DNA of 59,114 nt, taken from positions 1 through 59,114 of the forward strand of contig CAIRCU010000037.1 of assembly GCA_903877165.1 (NCBI GenBank). The letters run 5' to 3'. This document shows, one piece after another, positions 57,406 to 59,114 of this stretch; the stretch's first letter is position 1, and every line of letters starts with the position of its first letter. This stretch comes from Methanobacteriota archaeon. Lineage in GTDB: Archaea; Thermoplasmatota; E2; DHVEG-1. The notes beneath the pieces are model-generated. The model worked only from the letters and a program-made list of their open reading frames with translations, was not told the origin of the DNA and did no database searches. Both the position numbers and the translations under genes were made by a program.

Positions 57406-59114
57406 TCATTGCAATTTATAAGTATGATCTAGTTGTGTAGTGAAACCTCCACTTTCTATCTTCACAACACTATTGCTCGTTACGTCAAATACCTCAGTTA
57501 TGCCTCCTTCTAACTTATAGGAGAACGTTTTAAAGGCAAAAAGTATCTGAGTGCTGCTTTCTTTATCGTACCATAAGACGCCCGTCTCATTGGAAAGCAC
57601 ATGACGCTTATCCATGTAGGATGATGCCGCATTATAATCCTTATTAGCCTGAGAGACAGAATCCTTTTCTGCATCATTCAATAATTGATATGCTATCATT
57701 GGCACCGCCTTGTTGGCTAAAAACTTATAATAGTCAATTTGCAAAGGATTGAAATCATTGGGCGTGAAGAGTATGACAGATGTTTTGTAGGCAAGATATT
57801 CTCTTCCTCCAAAGGCTGTGCTCATGTCTCTAGTGCCATGAGGTGAATTTGGGGCGGTAACACCCACAGATCCAATTCCTGTCATCCCAAAGGGGCTTAT
57901 TGCTTCAAGATAAGGTGTATACCCTATCCGTTGTGTTGCAGATGCATACTGCATTTGCTGGTCGATAGGCGGCTTGATAAATGTGTTAGCGTAATCGGTG
58001 AGGGAGCCTGCGCCGAACGAATCATGCCATATGCCGTCAAACCCAAACTGTGTTTTTATCGCCCTGAGTCTTTCAATCGCATACGCAAGATAACCGCTTC
58101 TATAACTCAACGTATAAACATCCCCTGATTGAGCGGTATTGAAACTACCATCGAGATTTGTGGTTCTCCAGTCAGTAACAGGAATTGTGGGAGATTTTTG
58201 AGAATAGCATATTGATAGCCATACGACAAGTTTCATGCCGAGGGAGTGTGTTTTGTTCGTAAGATACTTCACATCATTGACATCATCAGGATACACGTCA
58301 ATACTTTGCGTAGCAAGACGATTCTTATCGGGCGTTCCTAATCTCCCGTTGCTTGTCCAAACATCGATTATCAATATTTGTTTAAAGTTATGGTTTGCGA
58401 ATTCGGGTAACCAGCTGTCGGCTACATGTCTATAAAGCGGAGCCTGGCCTGATTGTATCCCCTGCTGAAGATATGTATTAGCTAATACTGTGGGAATCGG
58501 TAATACTTCTTCTTCGCCATAAAAACTTCGGTAGTTCTCACTGACTTGGTCAAATAGATAGGTATATTCATCTAATCCTGCCTTGCTAGAGTAGAGTATG
58601 ACACGGAAGGGTGTCTCTGCTTGTTTAGTCTCTCCAAACGAAAATGTGTCATAAAACCAAAGTTGATCTGAGCCACTATTCTTTTGCAAATTATTCTCGA
58701 CTTCACCCGGAGGCCAGATAAAAGTAGCCAATGCACCAGAATCATCGTACTGATAGTCAGGAGGCTGAGACTGAACAAAAAGAGACCGTGTGTCTATGCT
58801 GAATCCGTCTGATTGTGTACAGTTTCGTTCCCAATCAGCATGCTCCCGGCGAGTGAAGAGTGTTTTTCCAATAACATTTCCGTTTAATTCCCACGAACAG
58901 TTAAACCCCAATTTTGAAATATCCATCGGACTGGAAATTGAAAATCTGTATCCTAAACCCGTATATAGGTTTCCTTCGGCCGTCATGTTCCAAGGAGTGA
59001 ATATCCAATCTAAACCAATATTTCCTTCCCCGGTAATCAACATGCTGTGCACAACTACACTTTCGCCTCTGGTTTCGTAACTAAGATATTGACACTTTGT
59101 ATATCCGATTCCCA
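57406..59114 (-). CDS. Glycosidase-like surface protein, copy 2, 5' end beyond window
   Basis: The frame stays open to the window edge on the minus strand, so the start is outside. About 569 residues are visible, matching the C-terminal two thirds of the neighbour at 54285-57017: KCQYLSYET, LDWIFTPWN, GYRFSISSPMDISKLGFNCS, VVWLSICYSQKSPTIPVTDW, FGFDGIWHDSF, YTPYLEAISPFGMTGIGSVG. Identity is high throughout, including the C-terminal beta part (LEGGITEVFDVTSNSVVKIE). It is a tandem duplicate. The first visible GTG (59052) is inside the homologous region and not the true start. Function inferred as for copy 1. Confidence 0.75.
   Translation of the reverse strand, partial: GIGYTKCQYLSYETRGESVVVHSMLITGEGNIGLDWIFTPWNMTAEGNLYTGLGYRFSISSPMDISKLGFNCSWELNGNVIGKTLFTRREHADWERNCTQSDGFSIDTRSLFVQSQPPDYQYDDSGALATFIWPPGEVENNLQKNSGSDQLWFYDTFSFGETKQAETPFRVILYSSKAGLDEYTYLFDQVSENYRSFYGEEEVLPIPTVLANTYLQQGIQSGQAPLYRHVADSWLPEFANHNFKQILIIDVWTSNGRLGTPDKNRLATQSIDVYPDDVNDVKYLTNKTHSLGMKLVVWLSICYSQKSPTIPVTDWRTTNLDGSFNTAQSGDVYTLSYRSGYLAYAIERLRAIKTQFGFDGIWHDSFGAGSLTDYANTFIKPPIDQQMQYASATQRIGYTPYLEAISPFGMTGIGSVGVTAPNSPHGTRDMSTAFGGREYLAYKTSVILFTPNDFNPLQIDYYKFLANKAVPMIAYQLLNDAEKDSVSQANKDYNAASSYMDKRHVLSNETGVLWYDKESSTQILFAFKTFSYKLEGGITEVFDVTSNSVVKIESGGFTTQLDHTYKLQ

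Noticed and set aside
59052-59052. GTG at 59052 as the start of the last gene
   Set aside because: The frame and homology to the neighbouring paralogue continue upstream to the window edge.
1-59114. CRISPR array, insertion sequence or transposase
   Set aside because: No regularly spaced direct repeats of CRISPR size and no transposase catalytic motif seen; the HTH protein at 2589 lacks one.

Overview
This 59 kb window is archaeal DNA. It carries an archaeal-type ribosomal protein operon (eL19, eL32, eS4, aIF1 and RNase P subunit Rnp1 inside the cluster), RpoK, the signal peptidase Sec11, Nob1, Nop10, aIF2-alpha, Dph2, RadB and GINS, with TATA-box promoters and poly-T terminators. Gene content, the HhH-bearing ribosomal proteins and the many exported beta-helix, Ig-like and propeller proteins point to Euryarchaeota in the broad sense, probably a Thermoplasmatota-like lineage. 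That placement is an inference.

Layout. (1) 0-5.9 kb: secreted surface proteins. These are a 5'-cut beta-propeller, two paralogous parallel beta-helix proteins with matching promoters, an HTH protein between them, and two small exported proteins. (2) 6-9.7 kb, minus strand: rpoK-rps2 followed by a TraB protein, a site-2-type protease and an RNase H-fold protein. (3) 9.8-22.5 kb, minus strand: one long ribosomal operon from rpl3 to rpl30, packed with ATGA/TAATG overlaps. It stops after rpl30, so the usual rpl15-secY are not next to it. (4) 22.8-28 kb: a tandem winged-helix protein, then a complete pstSCAB phosphate importer with an AbrB-type regulator where phoU is often found, then BioY. (5) 28.2-36 kb: a secreted peptidylarginine deiminase-like enzyme, hisS, nob1, sec11, and a nadA-nifS-queC operon. 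(6) 36.3-46.9 kb: a membrane protein/adenosine-type deaminase/DUF401 permease operon, a two-domain kinase, dph2, radB, gins51, the translation operon rpl44e-rps27e-aIF2alpha-nop10-pac2, a HAD hydrolase, and two small paralogues. (7) 47-59 kb: an AT-rich region of large surface proteins. It holds a Wzx-like flippase, a TSP3/Ig-repeat protein, a propeller protein carrying a PIG-L deacetylase domain, and two tandem glycosidase-like proteins, the last cut by the window edge.

The core (about 6-46.9 kb) is GC-rich housekeeping sequence. The two ends are AT-rich and made almost entirely of exported proteins. Region 7 reads as a plausible glycan export, modification and breakdown locus. The most notable single protein is the exported deiminase at 28.2-29.9 kb: its catalytic and substrate-arginine residues line up with those of Porphyromonas PPAD at a constant offset. 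Candidate regulatory sites include a 22-bp perfect palindrome before a small exported protein, and an inverted repeat with flanking TACCAAT repeats before pstS.
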